Origin: Mycobacterium lepraemurium
GTDB lineage: Bacteria; Actinomycetota; Actinomycetes; Mycobacteriales; Mycobacteriaceae
DNA: 64,000 nt
Reading direction: 5' to 3'
Assembly: GCA_002291465.1 (NCBI GenBank)
Contig: CP021238.1
Coordinates: 992,001-1,056,000 of the forward strand
Every line of letters starts with the position of its first letter. Within the stretch, counting starts at the first letter, position 1. This document shows positions 9,354 to 18,692 of this stretch, in pieces. The notes below the pieces were generated by a model. It was not told where the DNA came from and did no database searches. It saw only the letters and a program-made list of their open reading frames with translations. The position numbers were made by a program, and so were the translations under genes.

Positions 9354-10469
9354 TCAACCAGCGTAGTTGCCGACCATAAGGCCACGCTTAGCCAGCCACG
9401 GCACCGGGTCGATGCGCTCGGTGCCGCCCTGCAGCACCTCGAAGTGCAGGTGCGGGCCGGTGGAGTTGCCCCGGTTGCCTATGGTGGCGATCTGGTTGCC
9501 GGCCATCACCCGCTCGCCGACGCTGACCAGCGCGGTGTTGATGTGGCCGTAGAGCGTGACCGTGCCGTCGGCGTGCCGCAGCTTGACCAGCATCCCGTAC
9601 CCGCCCGCCGGCCCGGCCTCGATGACCACGCCGTCGGACACCGCGTAGATCGGGGTGCCGATCGAGTTGGCCAGGTCGATGCCGGCGTGCAGCACCCCCC
9701 AGCGGTAGCCGAAGTTGGAGGTGAAGATGCCCTTGGTCGGCATCACGTAGAGCGGTTGCTGCAGGCGTGCCTCGCGCTGCGCGCGGTCGTTGGCGAAGGC
9801 GACGCCCTTGGCCAGCTCCTGGTTGTGCAGGGCGGCGGTGGCCGCCGGCTCCGCGGCGATCACCTGCGGGCCGCGGACGGTGTTGCTGCCCCCCGCCCCG
9901 CCGGTGAGCGAGGACGCGTTGGTGGTCAGCACCGCGTCGGTCTTCGGGGTGTCGGCGTGGCTGGTTGCGGTGTGGGCGGCGGCCGCGGCGGCGCCCGCGG
10001 CCATCGCCGAGATCAGCAGCCGGCCGCGGGCCGCGCTGGTCGGTTGCTTGCGATGCTGCCCGCCGCGGCGGGCCACCCCCACCACGTCGGTGCCGCGCGG
10101 GCGCTCCGGCCGCCGCTCGGTGCGGGCCGCGACGGTGGTCCGGGGCAGCACCTCGGTGACCGGAGCGGCCAGCCACAGCGGCCGCAGGTCGTCGGTCTCG
10201 TTCAGATCGTCGAGCTCGGGCGCCAGCAAGACCTGCGCCTCATTGTCGAAGGGGGAGTCGGTGCTGAAGCCCAGGTCGCCGTGATCGCCGGCGTTGTCCC
10301 AGAAATCAAGGTCGTCGAAGTCGAATCCGTCCAGCGGGAGAATCTCGGTGACTTCGGTTCGATGGGGTTCCGCCGACCGGGCGCCTGCCGCGCCGACGCC
10401 TGTTGTTACGGCAGAAGAGCGGGCAAAACGGTGCTGGGACAACCTGAAATGTCCTCGTATCGTGACCAT
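9354..10469 (-). CDS. M23-family (LytM-type) peptidoglycan metallopeptidase
   Basis: This is an envelope endopeptidase of the Rv0950c type. The N-terminal 120 residues are acidic and low in order, followed by a hydrophobic helix ([18 protein letters not shown]), an anchor or signal, at about 150-170. The C-terminal lysostaphin-like domain has the zinc ligands H and D in HAGIDLA and the catalytic/ligand pair in HLHFEV, so both M23 motifs are complete. It should act outside the membrane on peptide cross-links or as a divisome-linked factor. It leads a two-gene unit with the broken membrane protein. The start near the palindrome at 10468 is uncertain by several codons. Confidence 0.85.
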   Translation of the reverse strand: MVTIRGHFRLSQHRFARSSAVTTGVGAAGARSAEPHRTEVTEILPLDGFDFDDLDFWDNAGDHGDLGFSTDSPFDNEAQVLLAPELDDLNETDDLRPLWLAAPVTEVLPRTTVAARTERRPERPRGTDVVGVARRGGQHRKQPTSAARGRLLISAMAAGAAAAAAHTATSHADTPKTDAVLTTNASSLTGGAGGSNTVRGPQVIAAEPAATAALHNQELAKGVAFANDRAQREARLQQPLYVMPTKGIFTSNFGYRWGVLHAGIDLANSIGTPIYAVSDGVVIEAGPAGGYGMLVKLRHADGTVTLYGHINTALVSVGERVMAGNQIATIGNRGNSTGPHLHFEVLQGGTERIDPVPWLAKRGLMVGNYAG

Positions 10470-10477
10470 AACGTTAT
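10468..10477. promoter_or_regulatory. Perfect 10-bp palindrome at the M23 gene start
   Basis: ATAACGTTAT is self-complementary and overlaps the predicted start of the leftward M23 peptidase gene. It may be part of an operator or of the ribosome-binding region. I do not connect it to a known regulator. Confidence 0.3.
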
Positions 10478-10545
10478 CTGGACCCTAGGTAAGGTATCGG
10501 CTGACGCGCGGGACTGGCAACCTCGTCGCACAAACCCGACGGAAT

Positions 10546-10561
10546 TGTGATTTGGATCACC
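10546..10561. promoter_or_regulatory. CRP (Rv3676-type) binding site between the M23 gene and sucC
   Basis: TGTGATTTGGATCACC matches the mycobacterial CRP consensus TGTGA-N6-TCACA at 9 of 10 half-site positions. It sits 77 bp upstream of the leftward M23 gene and 158 bp upstream of sucC, so cAMP could control either direction. The sequence match is direct; the function is inferred from the known consensus. Confidence 0.7.
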
Positions 10562-10718
10562 TGGCCGGTCTATCCGGGTCCCGTGAGCTGTGCCACATCG
10601 GCGGACGCGGCGGTAGCAGCGGTTTGGCGGGTGGATACAGTTCGTCCGTGCGAGTTGCCGAATGCGGCACCGCCCACCAAGAAGCCTAGTAGTTGAGTCG
10701 AGCGAAGACAGAGAGTCC

Positions 10719-11882
10719 ATGGACCTTTTCGAGTATCAAGCAAAAGAATTGTTCGCCAAGCACGACGTACCGACCACGCCGGGACGGGTGACCGACACCG
10801 CCGAGGGTGCTCGGGACATCGCCGCCGAGATCGGCCGTCCCGTCATGGTCAAGGCGCAGGTCAAGACCGGTGGCCGCGGCAAGGCGGGCGGCGTGAAATA
10901 TGCCGCCACGCCCGAGGACGCCTACACCCACGCCAAGAACATCCTCGGCCTGGACATCAAGGGCCACGTCGTCAAGAAGCTGCTGGTATCTGAGGCCAGC
11001 GATATCGCCGAGGAGTACTACATCTCCTTCCTGCTGGACCGGGTCAACCGCACCTACCTGGCCATGTGCTCGGTCGAGGGCGGCATGGAGATCGAAGAGG
11101 TGGCCGCCACCAATCCCGAGCAGCTGGCCAAGGTTCCGGTGGACGCCGTCACCGGCGTGGACCTGGCGACCGCGCGGTCCATCGCCGAGAAGGGCCACCT
11201 GCCCGCCGAGGTGCTCGACGCCGCCGCGGTCACCATCAACAAGCTGTGGGAGCTCTTCGTCGCCGAGGACGCCACCCTGGTCGAGGTCAACCCGCTGGTG
11301 CGCACCCCCGACAACCAGATCCTGGCGCTGGACGGCAAGGTCACCCTGGACGCCAACGCCGACTTCCGGCAGCCCGGCCACGCCGCGTTCGAGGACCGCG
11401 ACGCCACCGACCCGCTGGAGCTCAAGGCCAAGGAACACGACCTCAACTACGTGAAGCTGGATGGCCAGGTCGGCATCATCGGTAACGGCGCGGGCCTGGT
11501 GATGTCCACCCTGGACGTGGTCGCCTATGCGGGCGAGAAGCATGGCGGGGTCAAGCCGGCCAACTTCCTCGACATCGGCGGCGGCGCATCGGCGGAGGTG
11601 ATGGCCGCGGGCCTGGACGTTATCCTGCACGACGAGCAGGTCAAGAGCGTGTTCGTGAACGTGTTCGGCGGTATCACCTTGTGCGACGCCGTCGCCAACG
11701 GAATCGTGACCGCCCTGAACATGCTCGGTGACGAGGCGAACAAGCCGCTGGTGGTTCGGCTCGACGGCAACAACGTCGACCAGGGTCGCCGCATTCTCGC
11801 CGAAGCCAACCACCCGCTGGTGATCCAGGCCGAGACCATGGACTCCGGCGCCGACAAAGCCGCCGAGCTGGCGAACAAGTAA
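10719..11882 (+). CDS. sucC: Succinyl-CoA synthetase beta subunit
   Basis: This is the ATP-grasp subunit of the TCA-cycle enzyme that makes succinate and ATP from succinyl-CoA. It starts [18 protein letters not shown] and gives 387 residues, the same length as the M. tuberculosis protein. [16 protein letters not shown] is the nucleotide-binding loop, VEVNPLV holds a metal ligand, and the carboxyl ligase domain contains DIGGGAS and VNVFGGIT. The stop is followed 12 bp later by sucD with an AGGGAG-type ribosome-binding site, so the two form an operon. The frame is intact. Confidence 0.97.
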   Translation: MDLFEYQAKELFAKHDVPTTPGRVTDTAEGARDIAAEIGRPVMVKAQVKTGGRGKAGGVKYAATPEDAYTHAKNILGLDIKGHVVKKLLVSEASDIAEEYYISFLLDRVNRTYLAMCSVEGGMEIEEVAATNPEQLAKVPVDAVTGVDLATARSIAEKGHLPAEVLDAAAVTINKLWELFVAEDATLVEVNPLVRTPDNQILALDGKVTLDANADFRQPGHAAFEDRDATDPLELKAKEHDLNYVKLDGQVGIIGNGAGLVMSTLDVVAYAGEKHGGVKPANFLDIGGGASAEVMAAGLDVILHDEQVKSVFVNVFGGITLCDAVANGIVTALNMLGDEANKPLVVRLDGNNVDQGRRILAEANHPLVIQAETMDSGADKAAELANK

Positions 11883-11894
11883 GGGAGCCAAGCC

Positions 11895-12797
11895 ATGTCG
11901 ATCTTTTTGAACAAGGACTCCAAGGTCATCGTCCAGGGCATCACCGGCGGCGAGGGCACCAAGCACACCGCGCTGATGCTCAAGGCCGGCACCCAGGTGG
12001 TGGGCGGGGTGAACGCCCGCAAGGCCGGGACCACGGTTTCGCACGTGGACCCGGTCGGCAAGGACGTCGAACTGCCGGTGTTCGGCACGGTGTCCGAGGC
12101 GATGAAGGAGACCGGCGCCAACGTGTCGGTGGTGTTCGTGCCGCCGAAGTTCGCCAAGGACGCGATCATCGAGGCCATCGACGCCGAGATCCCGCTGCTG
12201 GTCGTCATCACCGAGGGAATTCCTGTGCAGGACAGCGCATATGCGGGGGCCTACAACGTGGACAAGGGGCAGAAGACCCGCATCATCGGACCGAACTGCC
12301 CGGGCATCATCACGCCCGGCGAGGCGCTGGCCGGCATCACCCCGGCCAACATTAGCGGTCCCGGGCCGGTCGGGCTGGTGTCCAAGTCCGGCACCCTGAC
12401 CTACCAGATGATGTACGAGCTGCGCGATTTCGGCTTTTCCACCTCGATCGGTATCGGCGGTGACCCGATCATCGGCACCACCCACATCGACGCCATCGAG
12501 GCGTTCGAGAAGGACCCCGACACCAAGATCATCGTGATGATCGGCGAGATCGGAGGCGACGCCGAGGAACGCGCGGCCGACTACATCAAGGCCAACGTGT
12601 CCAAGCCGGTCGTCGGCTATGTCGCGGGATTCACTGCGCCGGAAGGCAAGACGATGGGCCACGCCGGCGCCATCGTGTCCGGCTCGTCGGGCACCGCGGC
12701 CGCCAAGAAGGAGGCCCTGGAGGCCGCCGGCGTCAAGGTCGGCAAGACGCCGTCGGAGACGGCCGCGCTGGCCCGAGAGATCCTGCAGAGCCTGTAG
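11895..12797 (+). CDS. sucD: Succinyl-CoA synthetase alpha subunit
   Basis: This is the CoA-binding, phosphohistidine-bearing subunit of the SucCD heterodimer. The 300 residues begin [21 protein letters not shown]. The CoA-binding Rossmann segment contains GGVNARKAG, and [11 protein letters not shown] and [10 protein letters not shown] follow. The phosphorylated histidine lies in GHAGAIVSG near residue 255. It is translated from its own site just behind sucC. A GC-rich hairpin follows its stop and probably ends the transcript. The frame is intact. Confidence 0.97.
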   Translation: MSIFLNKDSKVIVQGITGGEGTKHTALMLKAGTQVVGGVNARKAGTTVSHVDPVGKDVELPVFGTVSEAMKETGANVSVVFVPPKFAKDAIIEAIDAEIPLLVVITEGIPVQDSAYAGAYNVDKGQKTRIIGPNCPGIITPGEALAGITPANISGPGPVGLVSKSGTLTYQMMYELRDFGFSTSIGIGGDPIIGTTHIDAIEAFEKDPDTKIIVMIGEIGGDAEERAADYIKANVSKPVVGYVAGFTAPEGKTMGHAGAIVSGSSGTAAAKKEALEAAGVKVGKTPSETAALAREILQSL

Positions 12798-12810
12798 CGG
12801 CCCGCGGTGG

Positions 12811-12833
12811 GGCCCCGGATTTTGCCGGGGGCC
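12811..12833 (+). terminator. GC-rich hairpin after sucD
   Basis: CCCCGG (12813-12818), loop ATTTTG and CCGGGG (12825-12830) form a stem-loop 14 nt after the sucD stop. It has no U-tract, as usual for mycobacterial terminators. The motif CGGCCCGCGGT occurs on both sides as a direct repeat. Confidence 0.5.
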
Positions 12834-12856
12834 GGCCCGCGGTAGATAGTGGATCT

Positions 12857-14372
12857 ATGAATCTCGACCCGAACACCCCCGTCATCGTCGGGGTAGGGCA
12901 GTTCACCGAGCGCATCGAGGACTCCGGGTAACGCGGCATGTCGTCGGTGGAGCTGGCGACGGAAGCGGCGCGGGCGGTGCTGCACGACTGCTGGGCCGAC
13001 GCCACCGCCGTCGCCGCGGCCGTCGACACCGTCGCCGCGATCCGGCAATTCGAGCTGTCCGGGCGCACACCCGCGCCCATGGGTAAGTCCAACAACTACC
13101 CGCGGTCGGTCGCGCGGCGCATCGGCCCGCGCCGTCCTCGAACCCATCAGCGGCCAGGGCCCCCAGCATCTGGTCACCGAGTTCGCCGGCGTCATCGCCG
13201 CGGGGGACGCCGAGGTCGTGATGATCTTCGGCTCCGAAAACACTTCCAGCATCCGGTATTTCGCCGACCGCGAGAAGCCGGACCACTCGGAGACGGTCGA
13301 GGGTTCCCTCGAGGACCGGGGTTTCGGCTACGAAGGCCTGTTCGACGACTACACCGTCGCCCACGGCCTGATCGGTGCGCCGGCCCAGTACGGGCCTGCT
13401 GGAGAACGCGCGCCGCGCCCGGCTGGGCTTGAGCGTGGCCGACTACCGGCGCCGGATGGGCGAGCTGTTCGCCCCGTTCACCAAGGTGGCGGCCAAGAAC
13501 CCGTTCGCGTCCTCCCCGGTGGAACGCGGCGTCGACGAGCTCATCACGGTGACCGCGTCCAACCGGATGATCTGCGATCCCTACCCCCGGCTGCTGGTGG
13601 CCCGCGACCAGGTCAACCAGGGTGCCGCCGTGCTGTTGATGCCGGTGGCCGCCGCGCGGCGGCTCGGCGTGCCCGAGGAGCGCTGGGTGTTCCTGCACGG
13701 ACACGCGGACATGGTGGACCAGCCGCTGCTGGACCGCCTCGACCTGACCTACAACTCGGCGTCGGTGCTCGCGGTCCATGAGGCGCTGGCCGGGGCGGGC
13801 ATCGGTATCGACGACGGCTCGACGCTCGATCTGTACAGCTGCTTCCCGGTGCCGGTGTTCAACTTCTGCGACGGCACGGGCCTGGCCACCGACGATCCGC
13901 GCGGCCTGACGTCACCGGCGGCCTGCCGTACTTCGGCGGACCGGGCAACAACTACTCGCTGCACGGCATCGCCGAGACGGTCAGCGAAATGCGGGACCGG
14001 CCAGGCCAATTCGGCTTGGTCGCCGCCAACGGCGGGATCATGAGCAAGTGCTCCGTCGGGGTGTACTCGACCACACCGGTGAACTGGAAACCCGACAACA
14101 GCGCCGCGCTGTGCGCCGAGGTCGCCGCCCGTCCCACGGTTCCGGTGACAGTCAGGGCGGACGGTCGCGCGACCATCGAGACCTACACCGTGCGCTACGA
14201 CTGGCCGGTGCGCACCGGCATCATCATCGGCCGCCTCGACGATGACGGCAGCCGCTTTTTGGCCTTGCCCGAGGATCCCGAGCTGGTCGGCCTGCTCAGC
14301 GACGGCGAGCCGCTAGGCGCGTCGATCGTGGTCCGGGCGACCGAGAAGGACAACCGGGCCGCGCTGGCCTGA
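12857..14372 (+). pseudogene. Thiolase-like acetyl-CoA acetyltransferase family protein, multiply broken
   Basis: Piecing the frames gives a protein of about 500 residues. It starts MNLDPNTPVIVGVGQFTERI and continues through IFGSENTSS, PFTKVAAKNPFASSPV, CSVGVYSTTPV and a C-terminal OB-like domain ending VVRATEKDNRAALA. This resembles mycobacterial thiolase-like (TLP) proteins, which are distant from catalytic thiolases; I do not see a clear nucleophilic Cys motif. Lesions are TAA at 12929-12931 (codon 25, before RGMSSVEL) and frame changes near 13125, 13395 and 13910. The last looks like one G lost in CTGACGGTCACC. Four lesions make it clearly non-functional. Confidence 0.75.
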
Positions 14373-14423
14373 TTTCGCGGCGCTTGCCTGGCCTGGGCGT
14401 CACGTCCGTGGCCTGGGCCGTTG

Positions 14424-15272
14424 TCACACCAGGGCGGCGAGTTTGCCGGCCAGCCGCTCGACGTAGGCGGCGACCTCGTCCTCGGACTTGTCCGGCAGGC
14501 CGAACAGCACTTCGGTCACCCCGAGCTCGGCCCATCGGGCCAGCTTCTCGGCGTCCGGCTTGAAGTCGAGCGCCATGATCTGCGGGGCGCCGTCGCGGCC
14601 GGCGGCCGCCCAGGTGTCCTGCAGCAGCTTGACCGGTTCGTCGATGTCGAAATCGCGCGGCGTGGTGATCCAGCCGTCGGCGCTGCGCGCGATCCATTTG
14701 AAGTTCTTCTCGTTGCCGGCCGCTCCCACCAGCACCGGGATGTGCGGCTGCACCGGCTTGGGCCAGGCCCAGCTGGGCCCGAACTTGACGAACTCGCCGT
14801 CGTAGCTGGCTTCCTCGTCGGTCCACAGCGCCCGCATCGCTTCCAGGTATTCGCGCAGCATGGTGCGGCGCCGGCCCGCCGGCACGCCGTGGTCGGCGAG
14901 TTCGTCGGTGTTCCAGCCGAACCCGACGCCGAGGCTGACCCGGCCGCCGGACAGATGGTCAAGGGTGGCAATACTTTTCGCCAGCGTGATCGGGTCGTGT
15001 TCGACCGGCAGGGCCACCGCGGTGGACAGCCGCACCCGCGAGGTGACGGCACAGGCCGCGCCTAGACTGACCCACGGGTCCAGGGTGCGCATGTAGCGGT
15101 CGTCGGGCAGCGACGCGTCGCCGGTGGTCGGGTGCGCGGCCTCCCGCTTGATCGGGATATGCGTGTGTTCCGGCACGTAGAAGGTCGTAAACCTGTGGTC
15201 GTCGGCAAGCTTCGCGGCCGCAGCCGGAGAGATGCCACGGTCGTTGGTGAAAAGCACAAGCCCGTAATCCAT
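14424..15272 (-). CDS. LLM-class flavin/F420-dependent oxidoreductase (Rv0953c-like)
   Basis: This is a luciferase-like monooxygenase-fold oxidoreductase, 282 residues, the same size as Rv0953c. It begins MDYGLVLFTNDRGISPAAAAKLAD; the core has FYVPEHTHIP, RLSTAVALPVEHDPI, AKSIATLDHLSGGRVSLGVGFGWN and the C-terminal EVLFGLPDKSEDEV. These are typical of the mycobacterial F420 subgroup, although cofactor and substrate are not proven here. A perfect KstR-type box lies 10 bp upstream of the ATG, which suggests control by the cholesterol/sterol regulator. It converges with the broken thiolase-like gene. The frame is intact. Confidence 0.9.
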   Translation of the reverse strand: MDYGLVLFTNDRGISPAAAAKLADDHRFTTFYVPEHTHIPIKREAAHPTTGDASLPDDRYMRTLDPWVSLGAACAVTSRVRLSTAVALPVEHDPITLAKSIATLDHLSGGRVSLGVGFGWNTDELADHGVPAGRRRTMLREYLEAMRALWTDEEASYDGEFVKFGPSWAWPKPVQPHIPVLVGAAGNEKNFKWIARSADGWITTPRDFDIDEPVKLLQDTWAAAGRDGAPQIMALDFKPDAEKLARWAELGVTEVLFGLPDKSEDEVAAYVERLAGKLAALV

Positions 15273-15281
15273 GTAGTGAAT

Positions 15282-15295
15282 TAGAACGTGTTCTA
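15282..15295. promoter_or_regulatory. KstR-type operator before the LLM oxidoreductase
   Basis: TAGAACGTGTTCTA is a perfect TAGAAC-NN-GTTCTA palindrome, the established KstR consensus for the sterol-catabolism regulon in mycobacteria. It lies 10 bp before the leftward ATG at 15272, where bound repressor would block initiation. It is 220 bp from the rightward Rv0954-like gene, which is less likely to be the target. Confidence 0.75.
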
Positions 15296-15515
15296 CCTCT
15301 GCCGGGCAAGCTGTCGTGATACGGACCGTCTCGCCGCGCGGTCGTCTCCGAAGCCCGCGGGCAAGCCAATGGCGACGGCACCGGCCGTCGCACGTGCGCT
15401 AGCGTGGGTGATCGACCGTGTCGCTCGCGCAGTGACACGCCTGCAAGCACAGCGTCGCATCGCAACCGTGGCGCCCGCTCGGCACTAAAGGGCAGTGGAA
15501 GCAACAGGAGGAGCC

Positions 15516-16421
15516 ATGACCTACTCTCCCGGCAGCCCCGGATATCCATCGGCGCAGTCTGGCGGCACCTATGCAGGCGCCACACCATCTTTCGCCAAAG
15601 ACGACGACGGCAAGAGCAAACTCCCGCTCTACCTCAACATCGCCGTGGTCGCCCTGGGTTTCGCGGCCTACCTGCTGAATTTCGGCCCCACCTTCACCAT
15701 CGGCGCCGACCTCGGCCCGGGTATCGGCGGCCGCGCGGGTGACGCCGGCACCGCCGTCGTCGTGGCGCTGCTGGCCGCGCTGCTCGCCGGGCTGGGCCTG
15801 CTGCCCAAGGCCAAGAGTTATGTGGGCGTGGTCGCGGTCGTCGCGGTGCTCGCCGCGCTGCTGGCCATCACCGAGACGATCAACCTGCCGGCCGGTTTCG
15901 CGATCGGGTGGGCGATGTGGCCGCTGGTGGCGTGCGTGGTGCTGCAGGCGATCGCCGCGGTGGTCGTGGTCCTGCTGGACGCCGGGGTGATCACAGCGCC
16001 GGCGCCGCGGCCCAAGTACGACCCCTACGCGCAGTACGGCCAGTACGGGCAATACGGCCAGTACGGGCAACAGCCCTACTACGGTCAGCCGGGCGGTCAG
16101 CCCGGGGGCCAGCCGGGTGGTCAGCACGGTCAGCAGCAGTCGCCGCAGGGCTACGGGTCGCAGTACGGCGGTTACGGCCAGGGCGGCGCTCCGACCGGCG
16201 GTTTCGGCGCCCAGCCGTCGCCGCAGTCCGGCCCGCAACAGTCCGCGCAGCAGCAGGGCCCGTCCACGCCGCCCACCGGCTTCCCCAGCTTCAGCCCGCC
16301 GCCCAACGTCGGCGGTGGATCGGACTCCGGTTCGTCGACCGCCAATTACTCCGAGCAGGCCGGTGGCCAGCAGTCCTACGGCCAGGAGCATTCTTCACCG
16401 TCTGGGCCGACGCCCGCCTAA
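15516..16421 (+). CDS. 34-kDa antigen-type membrane protein (Rv0954-like, DUF5336)
   Basis: This integral membrane protein has 301 residues. A Ser/Gly/Tyr-rich N-terminus is followed by four predicted membrane helices (residues about 35-165), then a long Gln/Gly/Tyr/Pro tail with the repeat [12 protein letters not shown]. It is related to the 34-kDa antigenic protein of M. avium subsp. paratuberculosis. The M. tuberculosis ortholog has been linked to the cell-division complex; I take that from memory. The start ATG 15516 has GGAGGAG immediately upstream. The next gene, perM, is also a division factor, so the two may work together. The frame is intact. Confidence 0.88.
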   Translation: MTYSPGSPGYPSAQSGGTYAGATPSFAKDDDGKSKLPLYLNIAVVALGFAAYLLNFGPTFTIGADLGPGIGGRAGDAGTAVVVALLAALLAGLGLLPKAKSYVGVVAVVAVLAALLAITETINLPAGFAIGWAMWPLVACVVLQAIAAVVVVLLDAGVITAPAPRPKYDPYAQYGQYGQYGQYGQQPYYGQPGGQPGGQPGGQHGQQQSPQGYGSQYGGYGQGGAPTGGFGAQPSPQSGPQQSAQQQGPSTPPTGFPSFSPPPNVGGGSDSGSSTANYSEQAGGQQSYGQEHSSPSGPTPA

Positions 16422-16458
16422 CGTGCCCTGTCGCGCCTAGTCGGGAACGTGCCCCAGA

Positions 16459-17838
16459 GTGACACGGGTGGAGGACAACCGGGTAGCGGGCGCTCGCCAG
16501 GCGCGTGACCTCGTCAGGGTCGCGTTCGCCCCGGCGGTGGTGGCACTGGTCATCATCGCCGCGGTCACGCTGATCCAGTTGTTGATCGCCAACAGCGACA
16601 TGACCGGCGCGTTGGGCGCTATCGCCAGCATGTGGCTGGGCGTGCACCAGGTGCCGGTGTCGATCGGCGGCCGCGAACTGGGTGTGCTGCCGCTGCTACC
16701 GGTGTTGCTGATGGTGTGGGCCACGGCGCGCAACACCGCGCGGGCCACCTCGCCGCACTCGTCGTGGTTGGTCGTTCGCTGGGTGGTTGCCTCGGCGCTG
16801 GGTGGCCCGTTGTTGATGACGGCGGTCGCGCTGGCCGTCATCCACGACGCGTCGTCGGTGATCACCGAGTTGCAGACGCCCAGCGCGCTGCGGGCATTTG
16901 TGAGCGTGCTCGTAATGCATGCCATCGGCGCCGGGATCGGGGTGTGGTCGCAGGTGGGGCCGCGCGCGCTGGCGGCGTCGTCGCTGCCCTATTGGCTGGG
17001 TGATTCGTTGCGCGCCGCGACCGCCGGCGTCCTGGCGCTGCTCGGGCTGTCCGGCTTCGTGACCGCCGGGTCGCTGGTGGTGCATTGGGCAACCATGCAG
17101 GAGCTCTACGGGATCACCGATTCGATCTTCGGCGAGTTCAGCCTCACCGTGTTGTCAATGCTGTACGCCCCCAACGCCATTGTGGGCACCGCGGCGGTGG
17201 CCGTCGGGTCCAGCGCGCACATCGGTTTCGCGACGTTCAGTTCGTTCACCGTGTTCGGCGCGGACATCCCGGCCTTGCCCGTGCTCGCCGCCGTGCCCCG
17301 GCCGCCGTTGGGACCGGTGTGGGTTGCGCTGCTTATCATCGGGGCGTCGTCGGGCGTGGCGGTCGGGCAGCAGTGCGCGCGGCGCCCGCTGCCGCCCGTT
17401 GCCGCGATGGTCAAACTGCTGGCCGCCTCGGTAGCCGGGGCGTTGGTGATGTCGCTGCTCGCCTTCGCCGGCAGCGGCCAGCTGGGCAACTTCGGGCACG
17501 TCGGCGTGGACCAGGGTGCGCTACTGGTCGGGGTCTTCTTCTGGTTCGCGGTGGTCGGCGGGGTCACGGTGGTGATAAGCGGCGGGATCCGGCGCCCCAC
17601 CCGACGGCTCAAGCCGCGCCCCGCGCCCGCGGCGCCGGTGGCCGAGGAGCACGATTCCGTCTTCGGTGAGGCGGTCGGGCACGTCGGTGGTGACGTTGCG
17701 GGTGTCGACGAGGTTGCGGCGGAGGGTGTCGACGAATCCCCGCGCGATGCGGGCGAGCGTGAGGGCGACGCGGGCGATCCGGGGGAGCGCGGGCCGGGTG
17801 ACGCGGGTGCTGCGGGCGAGCGCCGGCCCGGGGAATAG
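16459..17838 (+). CDS. perM: Polytopic membrane protein PerM (Rv0955-like)
   Basis: The protein has 459 residues with about ten hydrophobic helices, beginning [24 protein letters not shown] after a short cytosolic N-terminus. In M. tuberculosis PerM supports cell division (FtsB stability) and persistence in the chronic phase. After the last helix (about 370) comes an acidic and then Gly/Ala/Glu/Arg tail with repeats of the type GERGPGDAG; this part is low complexity and likely variable. It starts GTG 16459, 37 bp behind the Rv0954-like gene, so co-transcription is likely. A large inverted repeat follows the stop. The frame is intact. Confidence 0.88.
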   Translation: MTRVEDNRVAGARQARDLVRVAFAPAVVALVIIAAVTLIQLLIANSDMTGALGAIASMWLGVHQVPVSIGGRELGVLPLLPVLLMVWATARNTARATSPHSSWLVVRWVVASALGGPLLMTAVALAVIHDASSVITELQTPSALRAFVSVLVMHAIGAGIGVWSQVGPRALAASSLPYWLGDSLRAATAGVLALLGLSGFVTAGSLVVHWATMQELYGITDSIFGEFSLTVLSMLYAPNAIVGTAAVAVGSSAHIGFATFSSFTVFGADIPALPVLAAVPRPPLGPVWVALLIIGASSGVAVGQQCARRPLPPVAAMVKLLAASVAGALVMSLLAFAGSGQLGNFGHVGVDQGALLVGVFFWFAVVGGVTVVISGGIRRPTRRLKPRPAPAAPVAEEHDSVFGEAVGHVGGDVAGVDEVAAEGVDESPRDAGEREGDAGDPGERGPGDAGAAGERRPGE

Positions 17839-17844
17839 GAACTT

Positions 17845-17913
17845 TGCCCGCCTCTAAGCGACAACGACACGTTGGGGGATCGGACTTCGGTGATTGTCGC
17901 TCAGAGGCGGGCA
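17845..17913. repeat. Long snap-back inverted repeat after perM
   Basis: Two 20-nt arms (17845-17864 and 17894-17913) are complementary except for one position, with a 29-nt spacer. The arms begin TGCCCGCCTCT and GCGACAA/TTGTCGC borders the loop. It begins seven bases after the perM stop and about 130 bp before purN. Its architecture is like the element after arcA (59660-59722), although the sequence differs. It could be a terminator or a member of a small palindromic repeat family. Confidence 0.75.
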
Positions 17914-18000
17914 CTTCCCATGTGTCCCGCCGGCGCGGCGCGCCGACGCTCGACCTGCCCGACAATCCGGCGCCCGGGCACCGGATTGTCGGTCTCCTCA

Positions 18001-18019
18001 GCGTGCCGTGACGGCACGC
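18001..18019 (+). promoter_or_regulatory. 8-bp stem-loop in the purN leader
   Basis: GCGTGCCG-TGA-CGGCACGC forms a perfect hairpin with a three-base loop, 26 bp upstream of the chosen purN start. It may affect purN expression or be a terminator remnant. No known purine riboswitch motif is seen. Confidence 0.35.
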
Positions 18020-18045
18020 ATCGTCGCCCGACTAGGCTCGCCGAT

Positions 18046-18675
18046 GTGGTCGAGCCGCTGCATGTGCCCCCCAATGCGCCGGCGCGGGTGGTGGTGCTGG
18101 CTTCGGGCACCGGATCGCTACTCAGCTCGCTGATCGACGCCGCCGTGGGCGACTACCCGGCCCGGGTGGTCGCGGTCGGCGCCGACCGCAACTGCCTGGC
18201 CACCCAGATCGCCGCGGCCGCCTCCCTGCCCTCCTTCACCGTCCGGCTCGGCGACCACCCCGATCGCGCCGCCTGGGACGCCGCGATCACCGAGGCCACC
18301 GCCGCCCACTCGCCCGACCTGGTGGTATCCGCAGGGTTTATGAAAATCCTTGGGCAGCAATTTCTTTCACGCTTCTACGGGCGGGTCATCAACACGCATC
18401 CGGCGCTGCTGCCGGCCTTCCCGGGCGCACATGGCGTGGCCGAAGCGTTGGCCTACGGCGTGAAGGTCACAGGCTGTACGGTGCACCTGGTAGACGCCGG
18501 GACGGACACCGGGCCGATTTTGGCTCAGCAATCCGTTCCGGTGCTCGACGGCGACGACGAACAGACGTTGCACGAACGCATCAAAGTCACCGAACGCAAG
18601 CTGCTGGTGGACGTGGTGGCTGCGATCGCGACCGGCGGCCTGACCCTGGTCGGGAGGAAAGCGACGATCGGATGA
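18046..18675 (+). CDS. purN: Phosphoribosylglycinamide formyltransferase
   Basis: This transfers a formyl group from 10-formyl-tetrahydrofolate to GAR in the third step of purine synthesis. The 209 residues include the phosphate loop [15 protein letters not shown], the catalytic Asn/His stretch [16 protein letters not shown] and the catalytic Asp in [14 protein letters not shown]. The start is GTG 18046 (VVEPLHVPP), which matches the M. tuberculosis N-terminus; an open frame further upstream runs through the snap-back repeat and is not conserved. Its TGA sits only 17 nt before purH. The frame is intact. Confidence 0.95.
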   Translation: MVEPLHVPPNAPARVVVLASGTGSLLSSLIDAAVGDYPARVVAVGADRNCLATQIAAAASLPSFTVRLGDHPDRAAWDAAITEATAAHSPDLVVSAGFMKILGQQFLSRFYGRVINTHPALLPAFPGAHGVAEALAYGVKVTGCTVHLVDAGTDTGPILAQQSVPVLDGDDEQTLHERIKVTERKLLVDVVAAIATGGLTLVGRKATIG

Positions 18676-18692
18676 AAGGCGGCGACCAACCG

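Noticed and set aside
10686..12662. 658-residue minus-strand frame opposite sucCD
   Set aside because: Antisense shadow of two strongly conserved genes; composition rich in His, Gly, Val and Asp as typical of such shadows.
15288..15488. 66-residue frame before the Rv0954-like gene
   Set aside because: It starts within the KstR-type box and has no motif or conserved context; treated as promoter region.
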